From: a virus
Direction: 5' to 3' (one strand)
DNA length: 20,635 nt
IMG/VR virus record: IMGVR_UViG_3300046005_002624
Coordinates: 1 to 20,635 of that record
A program made the translations under genes and the position numbers. Below, piece by piece: positions 14,655 through 20,624 of this stretch. Position 1 is the first letter of the stretch. The number at the start of each line of letters is the position of its first letter. The notes beneath the pieces were generated by a model. It searched no databases and was not told the DNA's origin. It saw nothing but the letters and a program-made list of their open reading frames with translations.

Positions 14655-14828
14655 ATGAACACAACTGAAATTTTCGAAAAAATTGAAGCTTTATACGAAA
14701 CTTTTAAAGCAGAACACGCAGGTAAATCTAAAGCAGCACACGGACGTGCACGTAAAGTTTTAGGTGAAATTAAAAAACTTGTAACTGAATATCGTCAAGC
14801 TTCTGTAGCTGAAGATAAAGCAAAATAA
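14655..14828 (+). CDS. histone H1/Hc1-like DNA-binding protein (57 aa)
   Basis: This 57-residue gene starts at ATG 14655 (MNTTEIFEKIEALYETFKAE). It continues through a basic core GKSKAAHGRARKVLGEIKKL and ends with VTEYRQASVAEDKAK. The pattern of an N-terminal acidic helix, then K-A-A-x-x-R-A-R-K, then an EIKKL-x-x-E-(Y/I)-R helix matches the short histone H1-like (Hc1 family) proteins widespread in Bacteroidota, where they bind and compact DNA. A phage copy could condense its own genome, in the head or after injection, or compete with host nucleoid proteins. It lies between two long genes of the same block. The homology call is from memory of the family pattern. Confidence 0.65.
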   Translation: MNTTEIFEKIEALYETFKAEHAGKSKAAHGRARKVLGEIKKLVTEYRQASVAEDKAK

Positions 14829-14831
14829 ACT

Positions 14832-16571
14832 ATGCTCAACGAACGCAGTCTTACCAAAGCTGAAGAAAAGCGTAAGGAAGAGATCGTAAAAGATCTTAAA
14901 TCCAATAAACGCGAATTTGTCAAGCGTTATGGTAAGGATGCTGAAAGCGTTATGTACGGAACAGCTGTAAAACGTGCTAAAAAACAAGTCAAAGAAATGA
15001 ACGAAAATAGAATTAAAGAAGCTGTTAAAGCAGCTTTAATGAAAAAAGAAGGAGTCAAAGAAGAAAGAATGGAATACTTTGAACCTGAAGATTACGAAGC
15101 AATGAGAGATCTCCAGGACGCTTCTGCTATGATGGACGCTATCGAAGACTTGTATAAAAAAGCTAAGGCGTTAGGGTATGGTCCTGACGTTAAAAAGTTA
15201 GTAGCTGATTTAGACGAAGAGCTAAAAAACCCTAAAAAAGCCGACTTAAATAAAGACGGCGAACTTTCTTCTTATGAAGAAAAACGTGGTGAAGCTATTG
15301 AAAAAGCAATAGCTAAAAAAGGCGTTAAAGAAACTAAAGGACTTAGAAAAATCACTGGTCCTACTGGTGATTCTGAAGTGCAAGCTTTAACCCCACAAGA
15401 AGAAGAAGAATTAAAAAGAGTAGGAGCTAAAGTAACACCTATGGAAGGAAAATACGACCCAGACCAAGCTCAATTAGATGACGAAGATGAAATTTTTATG
15501 TCATATGATGACGAAGGAAGACCTTTAGAAGAAAAAAATATGTCTAAATATAAAGTAGGAGATAAAATCAAATGGAGTTCTCCCAAAGGTGAAGTTGAAG
15601 ATGAAATAGCCGGAATTGATGGTATATATCTTAAATTAAAATCAGGAGGTTCTATTCCTTATCAATCCGTAGTTTCTGAAGATCTTGACTTAGGCCACGA
15701 AGACGACGAACCACACATGATCAAGGGCGAACTATATCGTATTGGAAAATATGCTATGGAGCTTTACCAGATGGTAGATCAATTTGAAGGTATGGGTGAA
15801 GTAGACTTCCCAGCATGGTGGCAAGCTATGATCACAGATGCTGCTTCTAAAATGAGTAAAGCTAAACACTATCTTGATTTCGAACTAAAAGAACCAGAAA
15901 TCGATGCTATGGTAGGTGTTGCTTCTGCCGAAGACGTTATTGATGAAGAAAAAATTAGTGGCGAAGAAAAACTAGCAGCTGCTATTCAAAAAGCATTAAA
16001 CAAAAACAAATCAGCCGACGACCAAAACAACATCAAACAAGCTAGAAAAGCTATGAATGATGGTAATATGGAAGCTGCTAAAAAAATCTTAAAACCATAC
16101 TTAGAAGAAGGTTTACCTAAAGGCTACTGGTCTAAAAAGATTCCTGGAGGTAAAATGGAAGAATCTAACGTAAATGAAAGTTTTTTAGCTGTAAGTACAA
16201 AAGGTGCTATTAAAGATGAAAATTTAGATTCATTTATCTCAAAAATGGAAGCTGCTGGTTATAAGTTAGCTAAAATATTAGGTCCTGAAGATAATCTTTA
16301 TAAAGACCACCCAATCATTGACCACACTTGGACATATGGTTTACCTAAATTTAATGATATTATAGGTCCTATGAAAGATGGAGATCGTTTTAGATACGAA
16401 GATCAAGAAACTTATAATAGAATGTCTTTGGAAGAATCATACGAGAAATTAGTTAAAAAAATCAAAGGTCAAGGTAAATCTGAAAAAGCAGCCAAAGCAA
16501 TTGCCGGTGCTGTAGCAGCATACAAAGCAAAAGGTGGAGGTAAAGGCCCAACTGCTAAACAGAAAAAATAA
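14832..16571 (+). CDS. modular EF-hand-containing phage protein with basic tail (579 aa)
   Basis: This is a mosaic of small domains. Residues 1-55 form a basic helical module (LTKAEEKRKEEIVKDLKSNK, then KRYGKDAESVMYGTA) that I recall as a recurrent phage module. A presequence-like helix NENRIKEAVKAALMKKEG lies near 56-74. A canonical EF-hand loop, DLNKDGELSSYE, spans residues 138-149 with D138, N140, D142, G143, S146 and E149 in the calcium positions. An SH3-like stretch (KYKVGDKIKWSSPKG) starts near 239. Helical domains follow, including WW in DFPAWWQAM and a YGLPKFNDI segment. A basic tail (IKGQGKSEKAAKAIAGAVAA, then GKGPTAKQKK) probably binds nucleic acid. Function is unknown. It overlaps the next gene by 1 nt (TAATG). 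Confidence 0.6.
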   Translation: MLNERSLTKAEEKRKEEIVKDLKSNKREFVKRYGKDAESVMYGTAVKRAKKQVKEMNENRIKEAVKAALMKKEGVKEERMEYFEPEDYEAMRDLQDASAMMDAIEDLYKKAKALGYGPDVKKLVADLDEELKNPKKADLNKDGELSSYEEKRGEAIEKAIAKKGVKETKGLRKITGPTGDSEVQALTPQEEEELKRVGAKVTPMEGKYDPDQAQLDDEDEIFMSYDDEGRPLEEKNMSKYKVGDKIKWSSPKGEVEDEIAGIDGIYLKLKSGGSIPYQSVVSEDLDLGHEDDEPHMIKGELYRIGKYAMELYQMVDQFEGMGEVDFPAWWQAMITDAASKMSKAKHYLDFELKEPEIDAMVGVASAEDVIDEEKISGEEKLAAAIQKALNKNKSADDQNNIKQARKAMNDGNMEAAKKILKPYLEEGLPKGYWSKKIPGGKMEESNVNESFLAVSTKGAIKDENLDSFISKMEAAGYKLAKILGPEDNLYKDHPIIDHTWTYGLPKFNDIIGPMKDGDRFRYEDQETYNRMSLEESYEKLVKKIKGQGKSEKAAKAIAGAVAAYKAKGGGKGPTAKQKK

Positions 16572-17035
16572 TGACAGCTGAAGAACTTAAAGAAAAAATT
16601 AAAGTAGTTGCTCGCCAAGTCTACGGAAAGCCCAAAGGAGCTATCTCAGACTATGGCGAAACAGCTTCTGACGAGCTGACTAAATTTCCTGAATTAAAGG
16701 ACATTTTAGTAAAGCTTATGACAGCAGACTTTAAAGTTTTTGTCGATAGCATCGATTGGGTTGCTCCTAAGCCTACTACGTTTCGTATAAACCTTAAAAA
16801 CGGGCAAACATTCTATCTTATATACACTACTAAGAGTTGGATTGCTCAAATTGAAGGTAAAAAATATTACTTGTTAAACATTAACGAGTTACAAAATGGA
16901 ACAAATGCTATTTCTCGTATTTTAAGATACGGAACTAAAGAAGAAGCAACTGAAACTAAAACCGAAACTACTACAACTGCTACTGAAAAATCTATAGAAA
17001 CTCCGGCAGCCGGTGAAGAAACAGCAGCTGCATAA
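16571..17035 (+). CDS. hypothetical phage protein with disordered acidic tail (154 aa)
   Basis: The protein begins MTAEELKEKIKVVARQVYGK, a short amphipathic helix of the second presequence-like type, but without a clean (L/I)xE site. The central domain (about 30-118) is mixed alpha/beta with strands FRINLKNGQTFYLIYTT and WIAQIEGKKYYLLNI. The last about 35 residues are Thr/Glu/Ala-rich low complexity, ending PAAGEETAAA, probably disordered. No catalytic or metal motif is seen, and I do not recognise the family with confidence. It is joined to the upstream gene by a TAATG overlap, and the next gene follows an ATATTTAT motif. Confidence 0.55.
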   Translation: MTAEELKEKIKVVARQVYGKPKGAISDYGETASDELTKFPELKDILVKLMTADFKVFVDSIDWVAPKPTTFRINLKNGQTFYLIYTTKSWIAQIEGKKYYLLNINELQNGTNAISRILRYGTKEEATETKTETTTTATEKSIETPAAGEETAAA

Positions 17036-17042
17036 TATTTAT
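17035..17042 (+). promoter_or_regulatory. ATATTTAT motif at the stop of the 16571 gene
   Basis: The octamer starts on the last base of the TAA stop (TAATATTTATT) and ends 4 nt before the ATG at 17047. It has the same stop-codon anchoring as the copies at 9298 and 18874. Confidence 0.35.
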
Positions 17043-17046
17043 TATC

Positions 17047-17571
17047 ATGAATTTAACAGATATTTACAAAAATATTCAAGAGGTTAAAGTTGACGACCCT
17101 GAATTAACAGCTCAAATTAAAGAATTTGCAGAATTATCTGACGAGATCGATCAGATAACTGCTAAACTTAAATTATTAGAGAAAAGATATAAGGGTCTAG
17201 AAGAAGTTATTCGTCCTGTTTTAGACGAACTCGACGAGACTAAAGACAAAGCTCTTGAAGTTGAAAATATTCTTGTTACTATCAAGAGAAAAGGCTATGA
17301 AAGAACTTCATTCGCTTATAAAGAAGCTTTAGATTGGGTTAAAGAAAGAATTAACCCAGCCATGAGAAAAATTGTTGACGATTCAATTGAAGCGACAGCA
17401 AAAACATCTCGTATTGCTTCTACAATCGGTGTTCAGAAAATTGAAGAACAAAGTGTTTTAGACAGAATCGTTAATACTCTAAAAGGATATTGGTCTAAAA
17501 TTACTCAAAGATTGAGCGCGGCCAATAATAAACTAAGTAGAGATATAGATGCACTTAAAGCAAAGGTTTAA
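17047..17571 (+). CDS. coiled-coil protein of unknown function (174 aa)
   Basis: The protein is predicted to be almost entirely helical. A long heptad-like region spans about 20-85 (AELSDEIDQITAKLKLLEKR, then LDELDETKDKALEVENI). A second helical domain spans about 95-174 (YKEALDWVKERINPAMRK, then LKGYWSKITQRLSAANNKLS). The start MNLTDIYKNIQEVKVDD includes IQE-V at 10-13, again resembling a short presequence. No catalytic motif or membrane segment is visible. Such proteins can act as scaffolds, spacers or tape-like elements. It follows an ATATTTAT motif and overlaps the next small gene by 23 nt. Confidence 0.6.
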   Translation: MNLTDIYKNIQEVKVDDPELTAQIKEFAELSDEIDQITAKLKLLEKRYKGLEEVIRPVLDELDETKDKALEVENILVTIKRKGYERTSFAYKEALDWVKERINPAMRKIVDDSIEATAKTSRIASTIGVQKIEEQSVLDRIVNTLKGYWSKITQRLSAANNKLSRDIDALKAKV

Positions 17572-17743
17572 TAAATTTGAAAACGAAGTTTACGCTAGAA
17601 TTTTAGATTACTGGTTAGAACTTAGTTTGGGTTATATTGATTTTAATAAGGAAGCCGATAAAAATCTTATCAAGCATTTAGGGCTTCTAGAATCAGATTA
17701 CTTTATACTAGAAAAATTCTACAACAATAGGTTGGCATCTTAA
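17549..17743 (+). CDS. small hypothetical protein (64 aa)
   Basis: The 64-residue protein is rich in Leu, Tyr, Phe and charged residues, begins MHLKQRFNKFENEVYARILD and ends KFYNNRLAS. It looks helical, with no recognised family and no membrane segment. The ATG lies inside the coiled-coil gene, giving a 23-nt overlap in another frame, which is plausible translational coupling. Its stop codon forms the loop of a rho-independent terminator, so the gene ends the transcription unit. That geometry, plus its filling of an otherwise empty stretch, favours a real gene. Confidence 0.55.
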   Translation: MHLKQRFNKFENEVYARILDYWLELSLGYIDFNKEADKNLIKHLGLLESDYFILEKFYNNRLAS

Positions 17744-17760
17744 AGATGCCTTCTTATTTT
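17734..17760 (+). terminator. rho-independent terminator with the stop codon in its loop
   Basis: GGCATCT (17734-17740), loop TAA (17741-17743) and AGATGCC (17744-17750) form a perfect 7-bp stem. A T-rich tail, TTCTTATTTT, follows. The loop is exactly the stop codon of the preceding 64-residue gene. The triloop is small but stable stems of this kind are used as phage terminators. Confidence 0.75.
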
Positions 17761-17767
17761 CAAGTAG

Positions 17768-18874
17768 ATGAATAATACTATGGCTAATAAAGAATTATCA
17801 AGTCAGATTACTGACAGAATAGTTACTGTAGATCAGTTACTGAACGCACACGATATCTCATTAGAGTATTGGGAAATAGAAAAACAAATTGTTAACTCTT
17901 GGGAAGTTGGAGCTAAAACACCAGATGGTGTAATTGCTACAACCCCTCTCTTCCAAGTAAAAATTTGGCTTAGAAGCAAAATTGAATCTAAAAGATTAGA
18001 TGAAATTAAAGCCGAGTTTATTGAAGATTTACAAGCTCTATCTCCGGTTGTTAAAAAAATTGAATATAAAAATGTAAGTAGTAAACCTAAAAAAATGGTT
18101 GAAATTAACATTTTTGACCTTCACTTGGGTAAATTTGCTTGGAGAGAAGAAACTAATCAGGATTACGATTTAAAAATTGCAATGGGTATTTTTAACGATT
18201 GCATTGATCATTTTGTTGAGTCTGTTAAAAATGTAAACGTTGATAGATTTGTAGTTCCAATTGGCAACGATTTTTTTAACTCGGATTATTCTTACCCTTA
18301 CAACCGTACTACAAAAGGTACACCACAGGAAAACGATACTCGTTGGCAACACATTTTTAGAAAAGGCCGTCAATTATTAATTGAGAATATCAACAAGCTT
18401 ACTCAAATCGCTCCAGTTGATATTATTATGATCCCGGGTAACCACGATTACGAGAAAATTTTCTATTTAGGTGACTCATTACAGGGTTGGTTTCACAACA
18501 ACGAGAATGTAAACGTGAATAACCTTGCAGCTCCTAGAAAATACTACAAATACGAAGATATTTTATTAGGTTTTACTCACGGAGATAAAGAAAAAGTAAA
18601 TGACCTTCCTCTTATTATGGCTCAAGAAAACCCATTAGAATGGGGAGCTACAAAATATAGAGAATTTCATTTAGGACATATCCACCATAAACAGGAAATC
18701 AAATACAAATCAGCCCACGAATATAGTGGTGTTATAATTCGTTATATGAGCTCACTTTCAGGAAACGACGCTTGGCATTACAGCCATGGCTACGTTGGTT
18801 CAAAGCGCTCAGCTGAATGTCTTGTTTGGGATGGTAAAAAGGGTCTAGATCAGCAAATTTACTTCACTTTATAA
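17768..18874 (+). CDS. calcineurin-like metallophosphoesterase (368 aa)
   Basis: All five blocks of the calcineurin-like phosphoesterase fold are visible. D117-x-H119 lies in FDLHLGK, GND (166-168) in PIGNDFFNSD, G224-N-H-D227 in PGNHDY, H271-G-D in THGDKEK, and G303-H-x-H306 in HLGHIHHK. These bind two metal ions and hydrolyse phosphomono- or diesters. The N-terminal about 110 residues form a separate, possibly helix-turn-helix-like domain (VTVDQLLNAHDISLEYWEIE), which may give DNA or partner binding. The preferred substrate is unknown; nucleotide, DNA-end or cyclic-dinucleotide hydrolysis are all possible. A second in-frame ATG at 17780 (MANKEL) is an equally reasonable start, as neither has a Shine-Dalgarno sequence. 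It lies just after a terminator. Confidence 0.8.
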   Translation: MNNTMANKELSSQITDRIVTVDQLLNAHDISLEYWEIEKQIVNSWEVGAKTPDGVIATTPLFQVKIWLRSKIESKRLDEIKAEFIEDLQALSPVVKKIEYKNVSSKPKKMVEINIFDLHLGKFAWREETNQDYDLKIAMGIFNDCIDHFVESVKNVNVDRFVVPIGNDFFNSDYSYPYNRTTKGTPQENDTRWQHIFRKGRQLLIENINKLTQIAPVDIIMIPGNHDYEKIFYLGDSLQGWFHNNENVNVNNLAAPRKYYKYEDILLGFTHGDKEKVNDLPLIMAQENPLEWGATKYREFHLGHIHHKQEIKYKSAHEYSGVIIRYMSSLSGNDAWHYSHGYVGSKRSAECLVWDGKKGLDQQIYFTL

Positions 18875-18881
18875 TATTTAT
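18874..18881 (+). promoter_or_regulatory. ATATTTAT motif at the stop of the phosphoesterase gene
   Basis: The octamer starts on the last base of the TAA stop (TAATATTTATG) and ends 5 nt before the ATG at 18887. It precedes a new run of small phage genes. Confidence 0.35.
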
Positions 18882-18886
18882 GGCAT

Positions 18887-19534
18887 ATGAGTGCCATGGA
18901 TAAACAAAAAATCTCAGAACAGAAAAGCTGCAGTTGTGGTTGTGGGGGTTGCTCTAAAGCTCCTATGTTAAATGAACAACTCGTAGCACGCACTGGGCTG
19001 TCTGAAGGTATACTTTACCATATAGACAATAAAAAACCGCTTACAGAACATCTATTTCGTGCCGGGTCCGAGAAATATTTTAAATTGTGGGAAGAAGCAA
19101 GAATGCTTTACTCTCGTGATCTTTTAGAAGTAAAAGGTGATGATTTAGATATTCTTATAGAAACAGACTTAGGACATTTTGGAGAATATAATGGTCAAAG
19201 AGTTCCTTTAGATTTTATCTTTGAAGAAATAGAAGAAATAAACGAGGCTGATAAGAAAAAGAAAAACCCTCCAATTGGTAAACCAAAACGTGGTGGCTCT
19301 AAAAAATTCTACGTTTATGTAAGAAAACCAGGTGGCGGAATTAAAAAAGTATCATTTGGTGATACAACAGGTTTATCAGCTAAGATAAATAACCCACAAG
19401 CACGTAAAGCGTTTTCTGCTCGACACGATTGCCCCAATAAAAAAGATAGAACAAAAGCCTCATATTGGAGCTGCCGTTTACCACGTTATGCTAAACTTTT
19501 AGGACTCAAATCAAACTTCTCAGGATTCTGGTAA
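18887..19534 (+). CDS. phage-conserved protein with Cys cluster and basic C-terminal domain (215 aa)
   Basis: The N-terminus has a dense cysteine cluster CSCGCGGC (C15, C17, C19, C22), likely metal-binding. Residues about 30-110 are an acidic mixed domain (ILYHIDNKKPLTEHLFRAGS). A candidate protease site INEA (118-121) leads into a basic domain: KPKRGGSKKFYVYVRKPGGG, VSFGDTTGLSAKINNPQARK, then FSARHDC and SYWSCRLPRYAKLLGL. I recall this C-terminal domain (RGGxKKFYVYV, VSFGDTTGL, ARHxC, YWSCRLPRYA) as a strongly conserved unannotated domain in T4-like marine phages, often at the C-terminus of larger proteins. Two ARHDC/YWSC cysteines could bind a metal. Function is unknown; a virion or DNA-associated role fits the basic charge. 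Confidence 0.65.
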   Translation: MSAMDKQKISEQKSCSCGCGGCSKAPMLNEQLVARTGLSEGILYHIDNKKPLTEHLFRAGSEKYFKLWEEARMLYSRDLLEVKGDDLDILIETDLGHFGEYNGQRVPLDFIFEEIEEINEADKKKKNPPIGKPKRGGSKKFYVYVRKPGGGIKKVSFGDTTGLSAKINNPQARKAFSARHDCPNKKDRTKASYWSCRLPRYAKLLGLKSNFSGFW

Positions 19535-19535
19535 T

Positions 19536-19892
19536 ATGGAAAAATTAATCTCTTACTTATTTCACTCTCAAACTCAAGTGCATATTTTTCACTTGCAAAC
19601 TACTTCATTTGCTGAACATAAAGCATTACAAGGTTATTATGAGGGTATTGACGATTTAGTTGATGGTTTAGTAGAAACTTATCAAGGTAAATATGGTATT
19701 ATAAACGGGTATACTACTTTTCAAATGTTAGGTTATACTAATAAACAACAAATAATTACTTATTTTGAAGCTTTAGCTAAAACAGTTGGTATTTTAAGAC
19801 AACCTGTAGAAGATTCATACTTACAAAATCAGATCGATGAAATCATGACTTTGATTGAGTCTACTCTTTATAAATTAAAATATTTGAATTGA
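19536..19892 (+). CDS. ferritin-like DUF5856-like phage protein (118 aa)
   Basis: The 118-residue helical protein has the sequence style of a small ferritin/Dps-like four-helix family. FHSQTQVHIFHLQTTSFAEH lies in the first helices. LQGYYEGIDDLVDGLVETYQ comes next, followed by GKYGIINGY. A further helix pair follows (YFEALAKTVGILRQ and IDEIMTLIESTLYKLKYL). His, Glu and Asp residues at ferritin-like spacings (H25, H28, E34, H35, E44) could bind metal. I recall this QxHIFHLQTxSxAEHKAL pattern from a phage family filed as DUF5856, usually 100-130 residues. Iron storage is not shown; it may be a structural relative only. It begins 1 nt after the previous stop and overlaps the next gene's TTG start by 4 nt. 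Confidence 0.6.
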   Translation: MEKLISYLFHSQTQVHIFHLQTTSFAEHKALQGYYEGIDDLVDGLVETYQGKYGIINGYTTFQMLGYTNKQQIITYFEALAKTVGILRQPVEDSYLQNQIDEIMTLIESTLYKLKYLN

Positions 19893-20164
19893 GGCCTTAC
19901 AAAGATTTAGAGGTAACAGACCAAAACATTATAAGAGAGTTCGATGAGAATATAGATCCCATCGAACTCCTTTGGCATCGTGATGATGAAGGACGTCTTA
20001 TTACAATTTTAGAAGTAGGTAAAGGTTGGGCTTTTCAATTAGATGATAACTTACCTACTGAACTAGAACTAGGGATGCGAATATTTATCCCAAGACACCA
20101 ATGGCACAGAGCTATAAAAGGTGAAGGTAAGTTACTAATATCAATTGAAAAAATAGATGGCTAA
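19889..20164 (+). CDS. cupin-like phage protein, TTG start (91 aa)
   Basis: The 91-residue protein has a compact beta-barrel pattern: ELLWHRDDEGRLITILEVGK, GWAFQLDDNLPTELELG, then IFIPRHQWHRAIKGEGKLLI. The P-R-H-x-W-H-R element with two His and the preceding WHRDDE match small cupin-like proteins I recall in marine T4-like phages. Cupins bind a metal or small ligand in the barrel. The start is TTG at 19889, overlapping the previous stop (TTGA). No in-frame ATG is nearby, and the barrel needs residues close to this start. The last 8 nt overlap the next small gene. Enzyme activity, if any, is unknown. Confidence 0.65.
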   Translation: MRPYKDLEVTDQNIIREFDENIDPIELLWHRDDEGRLITILEVGKGWAFQLDDNLPTELELGMRIFIPRHQWHRAIKGEGKLLISIEKIDG

Positions 20165-20300
20165 AATTAAGGCACAAACCGCCAACACGTTCCAAGAAAA
20201 ACCCGAAGTCAACAGACCAGGTGTTCATGCTAAAACTAAGACATCAAATCTTAAATCAAGTAAACTTTACAAAAAAGCTTACAGAGGACAAGGAAAATAA
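20157..20300 (+). CDS. small conserved basic phage protein (47 aa)
   Basis: ATG at 20157, overlapping the cupin-like gene by 8 nt, opens a 47-residue frame: MAKIKAQTANTFQEKPEVNR, then PGVHAKTKTSNLKSSKLYKK, ending AYRGQGK. I recall this short pattern (NTFQEKPxVxRPGxHAKxKxS, SKxYKKxYRGQG) as very widespread in tailed phages, always unannotated. It is strongly basic and probably disordered alone, so it may bind nucleic acid or a protein partner. The next gene starts immediately after its stop. Confidence 0.65.
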   Translation: MAKIKAQTANTFQEKPEVNRPGVHAKTKTSNLKSSKLYKKAYRGQGK

Positions 20301-20435
20301 ATGAATGAGCAGGTAATTATAATATCTTTTTTTATAATTTATCTTACTTTTCACTTCGGAGCAGGTGTGTATTATACAATCAGGAAAAATGGCAAAATCA
20401 GAAGCAAAAAGAATAAAAGGCAAAAAGCCGGTTAA
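20301..20435 (+). CDS. small single-pass membrane protein (44 aa)
   Basis: ATG at 20301 follows the previous stop with no gap. The 44-residue frame has a hydrophobic stretch (VIIISFFIIYLTFHFGAGVY, residues 5-24) long enough to cross a membrane. A strongly basic tail (IRKNGKIRSKKNKRQKAG) follows that would stay in the cytoplasm. No spanin or holin family is recognised. It could be a small inner-membrane phage protein, but the gene is short and overlaps the next frame by 47 nt, so it may be spurious. Confidence 0.45.
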   Translation: MNEQVIIISFFIIYLTFHFGAGVYYTIRKNGKIRSKKNKRQKAG

Positions 20436-20508
20436 TAAAAAAACACAACTTAAATTTGCAAAAAGAATAGCCGAAAATCAGGCAATCTTAAGTAAATTAA
20501 GTAAATAA
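20389..20508 (+). CDS. tiny basic protein (39 aa)
   Basis: The ATG at 20389 starts a 39-residue frame, MAKSEAKRIKGKKPVNKKTQ followed by LKFAKRIAENQAILSKLSK. It has a basic N-terminal part and a helix-like C-terminal part. It begins inside the membrane-protein gene in another frame and ends just before the terminator region. No family is recognised. A nucleic-acid-binding role is possible from charge alone. Confidence 0.4.
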   Translation: MAKSEAKRIKGKKPVNKKTQLKFAKRIAENQAILSKLSK

Positions 20509-20515
20509 ACTTACA

Positions 20516-20556
20516 GACGGATTCATAGCCCGTCGAAAATTTTTTAAAATTTTTTT
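20516..20556 (+). terminator. possible weak terminator, first of a tandem pair
   Basis: GACGG (20516-20520) and CCGTC (20530-20534) form a 5-bp GC-rich stem with a 9-nt loop. Interrupted T-runs follow (20541-20545 and 20550-20556). It sits right after the last small gene and is weaker than the hairpin that follows. Confidence 0.4.
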
Positions 20557-20560
20557 AGAG

Positions 20561-20596
20561 AGCTGTGGCCTCAATTTTGAGGCTACGGCTTTTTTT
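20561..20596 (+). terminator. strong rho-independent terminator
   Basis: AGCTGTGGCCTCA (20561-20573) pairs with TGAGGCTACGGCT (20578-20590) as a 13-bp stem with two G-T wobbles. The loop is ATTT, followed directly by a run of T to 20596. It closes the + strand gene run. The 117-nt stretch from 20508 to 20625 holds only these terminators and AT-rich leader. Confidence 0.85.
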
Positions 20597-20624
20597 ATTA
20601 TCTTAATGTGTAATAAGTAAAAAT

